From Candidatus Aquidulcis sp. (GTDB lineage Bacteria > Chloroflexota > Anaerolineae > Anaerolineales > E44-bin32), in assembly GCA_020723365.1 (NCBI GenBank), contig DYJB01000026.1, positions 1 to 15,201 on the forward strand: a stretch of 15,201 nucleotides of DNA, in the 5' to 3' direction. Both the position numbers and the translations under genes were made by a program. This document shows, in pieces, positions 7,583 through 14,596 of this stretch (position 1 is its first letter; each line of letters begins with the position of its first letter). The notes under the pieces were generated by a model. That model ran no database searches and was not told the origin of the DNA. It saw only the letters and a program-made list of their open reading frames with translations.

Positions 7583-8167
7583 GTGAAGGGCCGGAGCAGC
7601 AACCCCGGCGTGCCCTCGGCGCCGGGCCATCCTTGGCCCTGGGGGCACAGCGCTGTGGTGCCCGGCCGGCCTTCCTCCGCTCCCGAACGACGATCCAACC
7701 TCCGTGCAGCTGTGCTGGCAGCCCTCGCCATGATCACGCTGGCGTGCGGATCGCTGTGGACCATCGCCAACCGGGGCTCACTGGCCGCAGACGTCCATGA
7801 GGCGATCGGCGTAGATCAGGCGGCTCTTTCCCTCCAGTGCCGGATGATCGGCAGCACACGCTCCGGCTACTGCCGGGGAGAGCTCTCTCAGGTTCAGGCC
7901 GAGGGGATCGCCGCCCGGTTGGAGCTCACCGCCTCCACGGTGGACCTTCAGGATGCGGCGAGCGTCCCCCCGCTGGCCTACGAGGGAGAGGTCGGCTGCC
8001 TGGAGGAGGATGTGCTCCCGGGCGTGAACGGTCTGCCCGTATGGTGGGTCGATGGAAGGCCTCCGGGCCTGGCACTCGCCTCCGGGGCGCAGTTCGAGTA
8101 CCTGTTCGTCGTCCTCGACCCCGTGAGCGGCGTCGGATGCATCCAGGTGTCCTACAGCTACGGGTGA
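7583..8167 (+). CDS. Unrecognised membrane-anchored or lipid-anchored secreted protein
   Basis: I do not recognise a family. The longest form is 194 residues from a GTG 6 bp after prs, but it has no ribosome-binding site and its first 40 residues are Pro/Gly/Ser-rich and overlap the hairpins. Internal starts at GTG 7655, 7658 or 7712, or ATG 7730, are plausible. Residues about 40-58 form one hydrophobic segment after two Arg residues and end in T-L-A-C (Cys55). It could be a lipobox with an unusual -3 Thr, or a simple membrane anchor. The remaining roughly 135 residues would lie outside the membrane and contain four cysteines (86, 97, 139, 186), which may form two disulfides (inference). The region around LQCRMIGSTRSGYCRGEL resembles small secreted domains with paired Cys. 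Same strand as prs. Confidence 0.6.
   Translation: MKGRSSNPGVPSAPGHPWPWGHSAVVPGRPSSAPERRSNLRAAVLAALAMITLACGSLWTIANRGSLAADVHEAIGVDQAALSLQCRMIGSTRSGYCRGELSQVQAEGIAARLELTASTVDLQDAASVPPLAYEGEVGCLEEDVLPGVNGLPVWWVDGRPPGLALASGAQFEYLFVVLDPVSGVGCIQVSYSYG
7624..7663 (+). terminator. Paired GC-rich hairpins just downstream of prs
   Basis: GGGCC (7624-7628) pairs with GGCCC (7635-7639), and GGGCAC (7643-7648) pairs with GTGCCC (7658-7663). The second encloses the palindrome CACAGCGCTGTG (7646-7657). There is no T-run, so termination is uncertain. Their position favours a downstream start for the next protein. Confidence 0.4.
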
Positions 8168-8217
8168 GCGGCGCTTGAGAACCGTTCGGCGGGATCGAGT
8201 CGCGCAAGGACGAGACC

Positions 8218-8571
8218 ATGAGACAGGTGGGTAGGTCCGTTCGGGGGAAAAGCACCATCCTGCCGGCCAACGCTGCCGGTCGCCGGGTCGTCGAGAACGT
8301 CAACGTCCCCGGGTACACCTCAACGGTCGATGCCGCAAAGTACGAGGCGATGCTTCGCGCCCTCTTCAAAGTGCTGCCTCGCAGGGCGCCCGGCTTGACC
8401 CAGGCCGAGATGTTCCGCTCCGTCCTCCCGCACCTGCCACAGGAACAATTCCCGGCAGGGGCCAAGGCGGGGTGGTGGGTGAAGACGGTTCAGCTTGATC
8501 AGGAAGCGAAGGGCGTTCTGGTGCGGGAGCCCACGAAGCCGCTGCGCTGGCACCGGCGCAAGTCCGGGTGA
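8218..8571 (+). CDS. DUF6958-like conserved hypothetical protein
   Basis: The 117-residue soluble protein contains the blocks ENVNVPGYTSTVDAAKYEAM (31-50), LTQAEMFRSVLPHLP and AGWWVKTVQLDQEAKGVL, ending in REPTKPLRWHR. I recall these as the core of DUF6958 proteins, but cannot confirm the family name without a search. The central part looks like a small helix-turn-helix (winged-helix-like) fold, with LTQAEMFRSV as a possible helix (inference). The function is unknown. The ATG at 8218 has an AGGA/GAG purine stretch upstream. The first about 28 residues (Arg/Gly-rich) precede the conserved block and may be partly non-native. It is convergent with the following minus-strand gene, with a single base between the stop codons and no terminator hairpin visible there. 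Confidence 0.75.
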   Translation: MRQVGRSVRGKSTILPANAAGRRVVENVNVPGYTSTVDAAKYEAMLRALFKVLPRRAPGLTQAEMFRSVLPHLPQEQFPAGAKAGWWVKTVQLDQEAKGVLVREPTKPLRWHRRKSG

Positions 8572-8572
8572 C

Positions 8573-9106
8573 TTAGGGACGGGCCAGTTCGCTCAGGATC
8601 GGGATCCAGGCGCGGTGCTCAAGGCCGAGGCGGCGCCGCAGGTAGCCGTCGCGCACGATCTCGGCCTGCTGCTCGACGGTGAACCCTCCCAGGCCCGAGC
8701 CTGAGAGCACGGCCTCCCGTAGCCCATCCTCTCCGCCGTAGTCGTAGACTGCTTCGCCATCGGTGATCTGCGACCGCAGGGCGCGCCACAGGTAGCGCGG
8801 GCCGATGCGCTCCGCCTGCCAGACGTGCATCAGCTCATGCATCAGCCAGCCGGAGTCCCGGAGGCGACCCTCGCTCTGCGCAGGCGGCGTGGTGTCCAGC
8901 CTGCGAGGGAAGAAGATGCGGTGACCCAGCGTGATGGCATTGTCGAAGGTGGGCGCCGCTCTGCCTGCCAGGCGGGCACGCAGGCGGGGCAGGGCGTTCG
9001 TCCAGCCCGCATCCTCGGTCACCCGGACGCGGCCGTAGTCGATCGTCTCGCCGAAGACGATGGCGGCTTCGCTGCGCTCAGTAGGAGTCAGGCTGCGCCA
9101 GGCCAC
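8573..9106 (-). CDS. HELMH-containing putative metalloprotease-fold protein (DUF4157/eCIS-core-like)
   Basis: With the chosen GTG start the protein has 177 residues. An N-terminal block LTPTERSEAAIVFGETIDYGRVRV leads to a zinc-binding H-E-L-M-H (90-94) in WLMHELMHVWQAER, then a region rich in Arg and Tyr, and EQQAEIV (145-151). This order (FGxxIDYxRVRV, then an ITLGHRIFFP strand, HELxHVWQ, and EQQAEIV near the end) is that of DUF4157-type domains, some of which are tied to contractile injection systems. Here it stands alone without such genes. It has no signal peptide. The frame stays open to 9379 but that would overlap fsa; GTG 9106 has GGAG 8 nt upstream and a TATGCT -10-like box (9127-9132, minus strand) just before it. 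GTG 9169 is an alternative without a ribosome-binding site. Confidence 0.7.
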   Translation of the reverse strand: MAWRSLTPTERSEAAIVFGETIDYGRVRVTEDAGWTNALPRLRARLAGRAAPTFDNAITLGHRIFFPRRLDTTPPAQSEGRLRDSGWLMHELMHVWQAERIGPRYLWRALRSQITDGEAVYDYGGEDGLREAVLSGSGLGGFTVEQQAEIVRDGYLRRRLGLEHRAWIPILSELARP

Positions 9107-9197
9107 GGGAATGGCTCCATCAACCGAGCATACCGCAATTCGCCCGCCTCCGAGGTCACGACCTGACACCGGGCCCGGCCACCAGTCAGGTCGTGGG

Positions 9198-9226
9198 TTG
9201 GCACGCTCGTCCCCAGCGGCTATGAT
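9198..9226 (+). promoter_or_regulatory. Strong sigma-70-type promoter of the aldolase gene
   Basis: TTGGCA (9198-9203) and TATGAT (9221-9226) have an exact 17-bp spacer. Transcription should start near 9233, giving a leader of about 47 nt that ends in an AAAGGAGGT ribosome-binding site. Confidence 0.75.
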
Positions 9227-9279
9227 TGCGGTGCTCGCTGGACGGCAGGCGGCAACCCCGCAAGACAAAGGAGGTTCGG

Positions 9280-9918
9280 ATGGCGCTGTTCCTGGATTCG
9301 GCCAGCCTCGAGGATGCACGGCGGGCCACCGCCCTCGGCTTCGTGGTCGGGGCCACCACCAATCCTGCATTGCTGGCACGCGCCGGGCATGCCGATGCGC
9401 GCGCGGCTCTCCAGGCGCTCTGCCCGCTCTTCCCGGGGACGGTGTTCTACCAGGTGCTGGCGCGCACGCCGGATGCCATGCAGAAGGAGGCGGCGGACTT
9501 CCTGCCGTTGGCGGGGAACCTGGGCTTGAAGATCCCGTGCACGATTCAGGGGCTCGAATTCACCGCTCGCCTGTCGGGCGACGCCGTCGTGGCCGTCACC
9601 GGCGTCTTCACGCCCGGTCAGGCCTACCTGGCGGCTCAAGCCGGGGCGCGCTTCGTCATCCCGTACGTCAACCGCGTCACGCGCCTCACGGGTGACGGCC
9701 CCGGGCTGATCGACACCATGGCCGACATCCTGGACCCGACGGAGTGCGAGATCCTGGCCGCCGGCATCAAGTCCCCGGCCGAGGCCGTCGATACGCTGCT
9801 GGCGGGCGCCGACCATGTCAGCCTGCCGCTGGAGGTGATCCTCGCCCTGGCCGAGAACGCTCTGACGGAGAAGGCGATCGTCGACTTTGAAGCCGCCTGG
9901 GAGGCGCGTCCCAGGTAG
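9280..9918 (+). CDS. Fructose-6-phosphate aldolase-like transaldolase
   Basis: The 212-residue protein has the short-transaldolase (TalC/MipB/FSA) length and fold. Key residues are visible: Asp6 (FLDSAS), TTNP (26-29), the Schiff-base Lys84 in LKIPCT, Thr107 and the YVNR segment with Tyr129. Gln58 (YQVLA) sits where E. coli FSA has Gln59, whereas true short transaldolases carry Glu. Together with Tyr129 (FSA Tyr131) this favours fructose-6-phosphate/dihydroxyacetone aldolase activity over transaldolase (inference from known active-site determinants). It acts in cytoplasmic sugar-phosphate metabolism. The ATG at 9280 is set by a near-perfect AAAGGAGGT 4-5 nt upstream and a strong promoter. It is divergent from the HELMH protein gene. 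Confidence 0.92.
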   Translation: MALFLDSASLEDARRATALGFVVGATTNPALLARAGHADARAALQALCPLFPGTVFYQVLARTPDAMQKEAADFLPLAGNLGLKIPCTIQGLEFTARLSGDAVVAVTGVFTPGQAYLAAQAGARFVIPYVNRVTRLTGDGPGLIDTMADILDPTECEILAAGIKSPAEAVDTLLAGADHVSLPLEVILALAENALTEKAIVDFEAAWEARPR

Positions 9919-9973
9919 ACGGAGGGCGCCGGGGTGCCTGGCCGGTGGAACCCGAAGGCCGGGGGTTGCGTCG

Positions 9974-9979
9974 TACAAT
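9974..9979 (+). promoter_or_regulatory. Candidate -10 box of the LCP gene cluster
   Basis: TACAAT lies 27 bp before the GTG start in the 87-bp gap after the aldolase gene. No clear -35 box is seen at 16-18 bp. It is the most AT-rich hexamer in the gap. Confidence 0.4.
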
Positions 9980-10005
9980 AGGCCGAGTCGGCACGGGAGA
10001 AGGAA

Positions 10006-11118
10006 GTGCGCTTGCGAGGACTGGAGACCAAAGAGGGAGAGAACCTGGCCTGGCGGGCTGTGCTGGGGCTCATGATCGCCGGCTCGGTCGGCGTGATCCT
10101 GCTCGCCGGCGTCGTCGTGCACGTCCTCGTGCGGGATTTTACCGTCAGCGTGTCGGCCTCCGGGCTGCGGCCGTTCGAGGGGGGCGGGGGGAACGCACCC
10201 GGGACCACGCCCGAGCCTGGCGCCACGGCGCTGCCGCCGCTCGAGCCCCTCAATGCCCAGCCATGGAATGGCAGCACGCGGGTGACCATCCTGGTGATGG
10301 GCCTGGACTACCGCGACTGGGAGTCCGGGTCGGGAGCGCCGCGCTCCGACAGCATGATGCTGGTGACCATCGATCCCATCACCCGCCTGGCGGGTATGCT
10401 GTCGATCCCGCGCGACCTGTGGGTTGAGATCCCCGGCTTTGACCACAACCGCATCAACACCGCCTATATGCTGGGCGAGGCCTACCGGCTCCCCGGCGGA
10501 GGTCCGGCGCTGGCGCGCCAGACCGTCGAGGACGTCGTCGGCGTCCCGATCAACTACTACGCCGTGATCGACTTCAAAGCCTTCGAGCGCATGATCGACG
10601 AGATCGGCGGCATCGACATCCTGGTCGAGGAGCCGATCCGCATCGCGCCGATCGGGCGCATGTCGATCAACCTGGAAGCGAAGGCCTATCACTTCGATGG
10701 CGCCGAGGCGCTGGCCTATGCCCGCGTGCGCAAAGCCGCCGGCGATGACTTCGGCCGCGCCCGGCGCCAGCAGCGGGTCATCCTGGCGGTTCTCGATCGC
10801 GTGGTGGGCTTCGACATGATCCCCACGCTGATCAGCCGCGCCCCGGCGCTCTACCAGGAACTCGCCGCCGGCGTGCGCACCGATCTGTCGCTCGACCAGA
10901 TGGTCTCGCTGGGCATGCTGGCGATCCAGATCCGCAAGGACACCATTCGCTCGGGCGTCATTGGCCCGCCGAACATGGTGCGCTTCTACACCCGGCCGGA
11001 CGGCGCCAAGGTCGTGGGGCCCGTGCCGGACCAGATCCGCCTGCTGCGGGATGAGATCTTCACCGCCACCAGCGCATTCGGCCCGTCGTCGGGCCTGAGC
11101 CCGGCGACGACGCCGTGA
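10006..11118 (+). CDS. LytR-CpsA-Psr (LCP) family envelope protein
   Basis: The 370-residue protein has a short cytoplasmic N-terminus, one transmembrane helix (about 17-42) and a Gly/Pro-rich linker (about 52-90). An extracytoplasmic LCP domain follows from about 92 to 310. The LCP signature is clear: TILVMGLDYR, RSDSMMLVTIDP with Arg113 and Asp115, LSIPRDLWVEIPG, HNRINTAY, IDFKAFERMIDEIGGIDI, GAEALAYARVR and DDFGRARRQQRVI. These Arg/Asp residues bind the pyrophosphate of polyprenyl-linked glycans in known members. LCP enzymes attach polymers to the cell wall or other envelope acceptors; the acceptor here is unknown. The start is GTG 10006 with GGGAG 6 nt upstream. The following gene's ribosome-binding site overlaps its stop codon, so the two are probably co-translated. 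Confidence 0.95.
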   Translation: MRLRGLETKEGENLAWRAVLGLMIAGSVGVILLAGVVVHVLVRDFTVSVSASGLRPFEGGGGNAPGTTPEPGATALPPLEPLNAQPWNGSTRVTILVMGLDYRDWESGSGAPRSDSMMLVTIDPITRLAGMLSIPRDLWVEIPGFDHNRINTAYMLGEAYRLPGGGPALARQTVEDVVGVPINYYAVIDFKAFERMIDEIGGIDILVEEPIRIAPIGRMSINLEAKAYHFDGAEALAYARVRKAAGDDFGRARRQQRVILAVLDRVVGFDMIPTLISRAPALYQELAAGVRTDLSLDQMVSLGMLAIQIRKDTIRSGVIGPPNMVRFYTRPDGAKVVGPVPDQIRLLRDEIFTATSAFGPSSGLSPATTP

Positions 11119-11126
11119 GGCCAGCC

Positions 11127-12236
11127 ATGCACTCGACCACGCCTTCCCGGGCGGCCACCAGCCCTTCGATGCCCTCCCCCCCGCCGACGCGGCGCCGGCT
11201 GCCGCGCTCCGCCGTGGTGATCATCGGCCTCGGCCTTTTCGCCGTTCTGGTCCTGACGATCGCCACGCTGACCGGGATCTCCGCCGGGCGGCAGCGCAGC
11301 GCGCTCTCCACCGACGAGATGTTCGCACGCGCGGCGCAGGAGCAGTTCGACCTGGGCGTGGAGGACCTGCTGGCGACTCGCTACGAGCTGGCCCGCCAGC
11401 GCTTCGACTACGTGCTGCAGATCAACCCGGAGTATCCCGGTGCCGCAGAGCTGATGGGTCGCGCCCTGGCTGCGCTCGAGCTCCCGACCCGCGTGCCGGT
11501 CCCCACCGGCCCGCCGCCGACGCCGACGCCTACTCTCGATGTCTCATCGCTGCAGGCCCTCTTCGATCAGGCGCAGGCCGCCCTGGGGCAGGAGGGGTGG
11601 GCGACGGCCCTCGAGGCGCTCATCACTTTGCGCGGCCGCGACATCACCTATCGCGCCACGGAGATCGACGCCCTGATGTCCACGGCTCTGTCGCGCCTGG
11701 GCGTGGATGAGATCCTGCGCGGCCTGCACGAACAGGGCATTTACCATCTCACCCTGGCTGAGCGCTTCGGTCCGCTCGATGGAAACGCCATCGCCTGGCG
11801 CAATTCGGCCGCCTTCTACACCGCCGCCAATGCTTACTTCGGCCTCGACTGGGCCGAATCGGCGCGCCTCTTCGGGCAGATCTGCAGCGCACGAACCTGG
11901 GACTCGTGCCGCAAGTACGCGCGCTCGGCGCTCGAGTACGGCCACCTGCTCCTGGCCACCGGCGATCCTTGCGGTGCGGCCTTCCAGTATGATCAGTCGC
12001 TGCGCACCTTCAGCAATGACGCTCTCGAGCCAACGGCCGACTACGCCGTCAACCGCTGCTTGACGGCGACGGCCGGCACGCCCACGCCGACACAGACCGA
12101 GACGCCCACCCCGACGCTCTTCGTCCTGATCAGCGAAACGCCGACCCCGACCGAGACTCCCCCCCTCGGCGCCGTCTCGCCCACGCCGACCGAGACGCCC
12201 ACCGAGACCCCCACCGAGACGCCCACGCCCGGGTGA
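11127..12236 (+). CDS. Single-pass membrane protein with TPR-like domain and Thr/Pro-rich tail
   Basis: The 369-residue protein has a Ser/Thr/Pro-rich cytoplasmic N-terminus ending in RRRLPR, then a transmembrane helix (28-50). A TPR-like helical pair follows (67-118, with LLATRYELARQRFDYVLQINPEYPGAAELMGRAL-type spacing), then a Pro/Thr linker (121-137). A second all-helical domain (141-312) contains AANAYFGLDWAESARLF-like and ALEYGHLLLATGDPCGAA-like TPR units and four cysteines (253, 261, 282, 311). The C-terminus (317-369) is a PTPTET-rich tail. A role as an extracytoplasmic scaffold, acting with the preceding LCP protein, is inference from position. ATG 11127 has GAGG 6 nt upstream, overlapping the LCP stop. 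An in-frame GTG at 11115 that overlaps the stop is less likely. Confidence 0.8.
   Translation: MHSTTPSRAATSPSMPSPPPTRRRLPRSAVVIIGLGLFAVLVLTIATLTGISAGRQRSALSTDEMFARAAQEQFDLGVEDLLATRYELARQRFDYVLQINPEYPGAAELMGRALAALELPTRVPVPTGPPPTPTPTLDVSSLQALFDQAQAALGQEGWATALEALITLRGRDITYRATEIDALMSTALSRLGVDEILRGLHEQGIYHLTLAERFGPLDGNAIAWRNSAAFYTAANAYFGLDWAESARLFGQICSARTWDSCRKYARSALEYGHLLLATGDPCGAAFQYDQSLRTFSNDALEPTADYAVNRCLTATAGTPTPTQTETPTPTLFVLISETPTPTETPPLGAVSPTPTETPTETPTETPTPG
12081..12236 (+). repeat. Imperfect ACGCCGACC/GAGAC-type repeat encoding a PTPTET tail
   Basis: Repeated Thr-Pro-Thr-Glu-Thr-Pro codons form a low-complexity tract at the 3' end of the gene, in frame to the stop. Such disordered Thr/Pro tails are common in surface proteins of Chloroflexota, and O-glycosylation is possible. 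Confidence 0.75.
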
Positions 12237-12278
12237 GATCCTTCGGCTTGCCCTCGATCCAGGATCGCTTCCCAGTCC

Positions 12279-12911
12279 ATGGCTGACTTGCCCGTCCGGG
12301 TGCTGGTGTTGGCGGAGGAGACCCTGGCGCGCGCCGGGCTGGCTGCCGTCCTGGAAGGACGTCCGGGCGTGCAGGTCGTCGGGCAGTGTTCGCCCTTTGG
12401 CGAACTGGACGCCATGCTGAGCGCCACACGCCCGGAGGTGCTCCTCTGGGACCTCGGCTTGAATCCGGAAACGCAACTCGAGCTCCTCTCGGCCCGATCG
12501 GCGGACCTGCCGCCGACCGTTGTCCTCCTCTCGGGCCCCGAGCCATTCATCGAGGCGCGCCGGAGCGGGGCGCGCGGGCTGCTCCTGCGCGAGGCCGATA
12601 GTGAGACTCTGGCGCTGGCCGCTCAGAGTGCGCGGCGGGGCCTGATCCTGATCGATATGGCCGTGGAGCCACTGCCCCCGGAGGCCCAACCGCACGAACC
12701 CCTGCCCTCGGGCGGAGAGCTGTCCGAGCGCGAGCTCGAGGTCATGCGGCTGGTGGCGGAAGGCCTGGCCAACAAGGCCATTGCCGCCCGCCTCGGCATC
12801 AGCGACCACACGGTCAAGTTCCACCTCAACTCCGTTCTGCGCAAACTCGGCGCCCAAAGCCGCACGGATGCCGTCGTACGGGCCACACGCCTCGGCCTGC
12901 TCTACCTGTGA
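12279..12911 (+). CDS. NarL/LuxR-type response regulator with degenerate receiver
   Basis: The 210-residue protein has a receiver-like domain (1-120), a short linker, and a LuxR-type helix-turn-helix (about 147-210). The HTH has the full consensus: LSERELEVMRLVAEGLANKAIA, then GISDHTVKFHLNSVLRKLG and SRTDAVVRA. In the receiver, the phospho-acceptor position is Asp58 (LLWDLG) and Ser85 stands at the Thr/Ser switch. However, the usual DD acidic pair is A12-E13-E14 and the invariant Lys is Arg104 (LLLRE). Mg-dependent phosphorylation is therefore doubtful and it may act as a pseudo-receiver regulator. No histidine kinase is nearby. It begins 42 bp after the TPR-like gene with no clear ribosome-binding site and precedes two protease genes, which it may control (inference). 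Confidence 0.92.
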   Translation: MADLPVRVLVLAEETLARAGLAAVLEGRPGVQVVGQCSPFGELDAMLSATRPEVLLWDLGLNPETQLELLSARSADLPPTVVLLSGPEPFIEARRSGARGLLLREADSETLALAAQSARRGLILIDMAVEPLPPEAQPHEPLPSGGELSERELEVMRLVAEGLANKAIAARLGISDHTVKFHLNSVLRKLGAQSRTDAVVRATRLGLLYL

Positions 12912-13016
12912 CCTAGCCGAACCTCCAGGTTCGCCTGTCCCATCGGTCAGTCGACGCCGTCCCGCATTCGGGGTACGCTGGATTCCAGTCGCCAGATGGC
13001 GAGGCTGGAGGGTCCG

Positions 13017-13913
13017 ATGGGAACGGTGCTGAGTGAGTTGTCGGCGGCCATGGCCGCCCTGGTGGAGCTGGCAGGCGAATCGATTGTGCGCGTCGAGGGC
13101 CGGCGTGGTCGACCGGCCAGCGGGATCGTCTGGTCCGCCGGTGGAGAGATCGTCACGGCCAACCACGTCGTGAGCCGCGAAGAGGGCCTGGTCGTCGGCC
13201 TGCCCGGCGGCGACAAGATCGAGGCTCGCCTGCTCGGGCGCGACCCGGCGGCGGACATCGCCGTGCTGCGGGCGTCGGCCACCGGGCTCAAGACGCCGGC
13301 GTGGCTGCCGGTCGAAGAGGCGCGCGTGGGTCATCTGGTGCTGGCGCTCGGCCGCCCCGGGCGGACGGTCCAGGCCACGCTGGGCGTGATCAGCGCGCTG
13401 GGTGGCGAGTGGCGCACGCCCGAGGGGAGCCTGGTCGAGCGCTATCTGCAGACCGATGTCGTCATGTATCCGGGCTTCTCGGGTGGCCCGCTGCTGGGAG
13501 CGGACGGACGAGTCATCGGCCTGAACACCTCAGGCCTGGCCCGCGGCGTCAGCCTGTCGCTCCCGGCGGCCACGCTGCAGCGCGTCGTGCCGATGCTGCT
13601 GGCGCATGGACACATCCGCCGAGGCTACCTGGGGATCGGCGCCCAGCCCGTGCGCCTGCCGGAGGACATCGCCGGCCAGCTCGGCCAGGAAACGGGCGTG
13701 CTGCTCATGTCGGTCGAACCCGGCGGCCCGGCGGCCAGCGCCGGCCTGACGCTGGGCGACACGCTGGTGGGCCTCGAAGGCGCGCCGATCCGCCACATGG
13801 ACGACCTCATGGCCGCGCTCGGAGGCGACCGCATTGGCCAGCCGCTGGCGGCACGCGTCCTGCGCGGCGGCAAGCTGCAGGAGATGCGCGTGACCGCCGG
13901 GGAGAGGCCCTGA
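13017..13913 (+). CDS. Trypsin-like serine protease with PDZ domain (HtrA/DegP-like)
   Basis: The 298-residue protein has a trypsin-like protease domain (about 20-195) and a C-terminal PDZ domain (about 200-295). The catalytic triad is visible: His50 (TANHVV), Asp80 (PAADIAVLR) and Ser155 in YPGFSGGPLL, a variant of the usual GNSGGPL. The PDZ begins RRGYLGIGAQPV and contains VEPGGPAASAGLTLGDTLVGLEG. HtrA-family enzymes degrade misfolded proteins, usually outside the cytoplasm. Here no signal peptide or transmembrane helix is seen, so it may be cytoplasmic. ATG 13017 is chosen because GGAGGG lies 4-5 nt upstream; ATG 12996 in the same frame lacks one. A second, shorter protease gene starts right after it. 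Confidence 0.92.
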   Translation: MGTVLSELSAAMAALVELAGESIVRVEGRRGRPASGIVWSAGGEIVTANHVVSREEGLVVGLPGGDKIEARLLGRDPAADIAVLRASATGLKTPAWLPVEEARVGHLVLALGRPGRTVQATLGVISALGGEWRTPEGSLVERYLQTDVVMYPGFSGGPLLGADGRVIGLNTSGLARGVSLSLPAATLQRVVPMLLAHGHIRRGYLGIGAQPVRLPEDIAGQLGQETGVLLMSVEPGGPAASAGLTLGDTLVGLEGAPIRHMDDLMAALGGDRIGQPLAARVLRGGKLQEMRVTAGERP

Positions 13914-13918
13914 CAGGC

Positions 13919-13983
13919 ATGAACACGGCCGCGCTGCTTGAGTCGCTTCAGGAGGATCTGGCATCGAGGGCGCTCGCCTCTCG
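13919..13983 (+). other. Frame-shifted N-terminal remnant of the following protease gene
   Basis: An ATG at 13919, 5 bp after the upstream stop, opens a frame reading MNTAALLESLQEDLA. It resembles the start MGTVLSELSAAMAAL of the preceding protease. It then runs out of frame relative to the next protease. The other frame reads IEGARLSMVQVR from 13963, so a missing base near 13962 would join them. The two frames together give the same N-terminal layout as the upstream paralogue. Confidence 0.6.
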
Positions 13984-14532
13984 ATGGTCCAGGTCCGCAG
14001 CGGCCGGGATGGAGCCGGTGCGGGAACGATCGTCACCTCGGACGGCCGGATCGTGACCAATGCCCATGTGGCTCGCCGCGGCCGGCTGGAGGTCGTCTTG
14101 CAGGACGGCCGCCGAGTCGACGCCACCCTCGAGGCTGCCGAGCCCCGTCTGGACCTGGCCCTCCTGAACGTGGGGGTGTCGGGTCTCCCGGCGATCCCAC
14201 TTGGATCCTCCGCCAAGCTCCGATCCGGGGAGCTGGTCTTGTCACTGGGGCATCCCTGGGGAGTGGAAGGCGGTGCCACGCTGGGCGTCGTCATCGGTGT
14301 CGGTGCCGACCTTCCGGAGAACCCGCAGCCGTGGCGCGAGCTTGTAGCCGTGAGCCTGCACCTGCGGCCGGGCCACTCAGGGGGGCCGCTGGTCGACACA
14401 CGCGGACGGCTGATAGGCATCAACACCATGATGGCAGGCCCGGAGGTCGGGCTGGCGGTCCCGGCCGATGCCGTCGACCGCTTCCTCCAGGCGAATTCCC
14501 CGCGTGCGCATGCGCGGCGAGCGGCCGCCTAG
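13984..14532 (+). CDS. Trypsin-like serine protease without PDZ domain, probably N-terminally frameshifted
   Basis: From ATG 13984 the protein has 182 residues. It contains a complete trypsin-like triad: His in TNAHVARRG, Asp in PRLDLALLNV and Ser in RPGHSGGPLV. No PDZ domain follows, in contrast to its upstream neighbour. The start at 13984 has no ribosome-binding site, and coding-like sequence (IEGARLS) continues upstream in the same frame to a stop at 13939. A one-base deletion near 13962 would fuse it to the ATG at 13919, making about 203 residues. It may be a sequencing error, a real pseudogenising mutation, or a genuinely shorter start. No signal peptide is seen. It is the last gene before a strong terminator and likely a paralogue from tandem duplication with loss or gain of PDZ. 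Confidence 0.8.
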   Translation: MVQVRSGRDGAGAGTIVTSDGRIVTNAHVARRGRLEVVLQDGRRVDATLEAAEPRLDLALLNVGVSGLPAIPLGSSAKLRSGELVLSLGHPWGVEGGATLGVVIGVGADLPENPQPWRELVAVSLHLRPGHSGGPLVDTRGRLIGINTMMAGPEVGLAVPADAVDRFLQANSPRAHARRAAA

Positions 14533-14539
14533 ACGTCAA

Positions 14540-14565
14540 GCGCCCCGTCCGTTCGGACGGGGCGC
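14540..14565. terminator. Perfect stem-loop terminator between convergent units
   Basis: Bases 14540-14551 pair perfectly with 14554-14565 (effectively 11 bp with a GTTC loop), followed by AGTTTGTG. It lies 7 bp after the protease stop and 31 bp from the stop of the minus-strand gene. It probably ends the plus-strand cluster. The minus-strand side has no clear T-run. Confidence 0.8.
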
Positions 14566-14596
14566 AGTTTGTGCGGGGCGGCGCCTTCGGCGCGGG

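Noticed and set aside
9107..9379. Longer 268-residue form of the HELMH protein
   Set aside because: It would overlap the first 100 bp of the aldolase gene and its promoter, and its first 90 residues look like antisense high-GC sequence.
11544..13334. A 596-codon minus-strand open frame opposite the TPR-like, regulator and protease genes
   Set aside because: Its composition is Arg/Gly/Gln-rich and without domains. It spans three well-supported plus-strand genes and their gaps.
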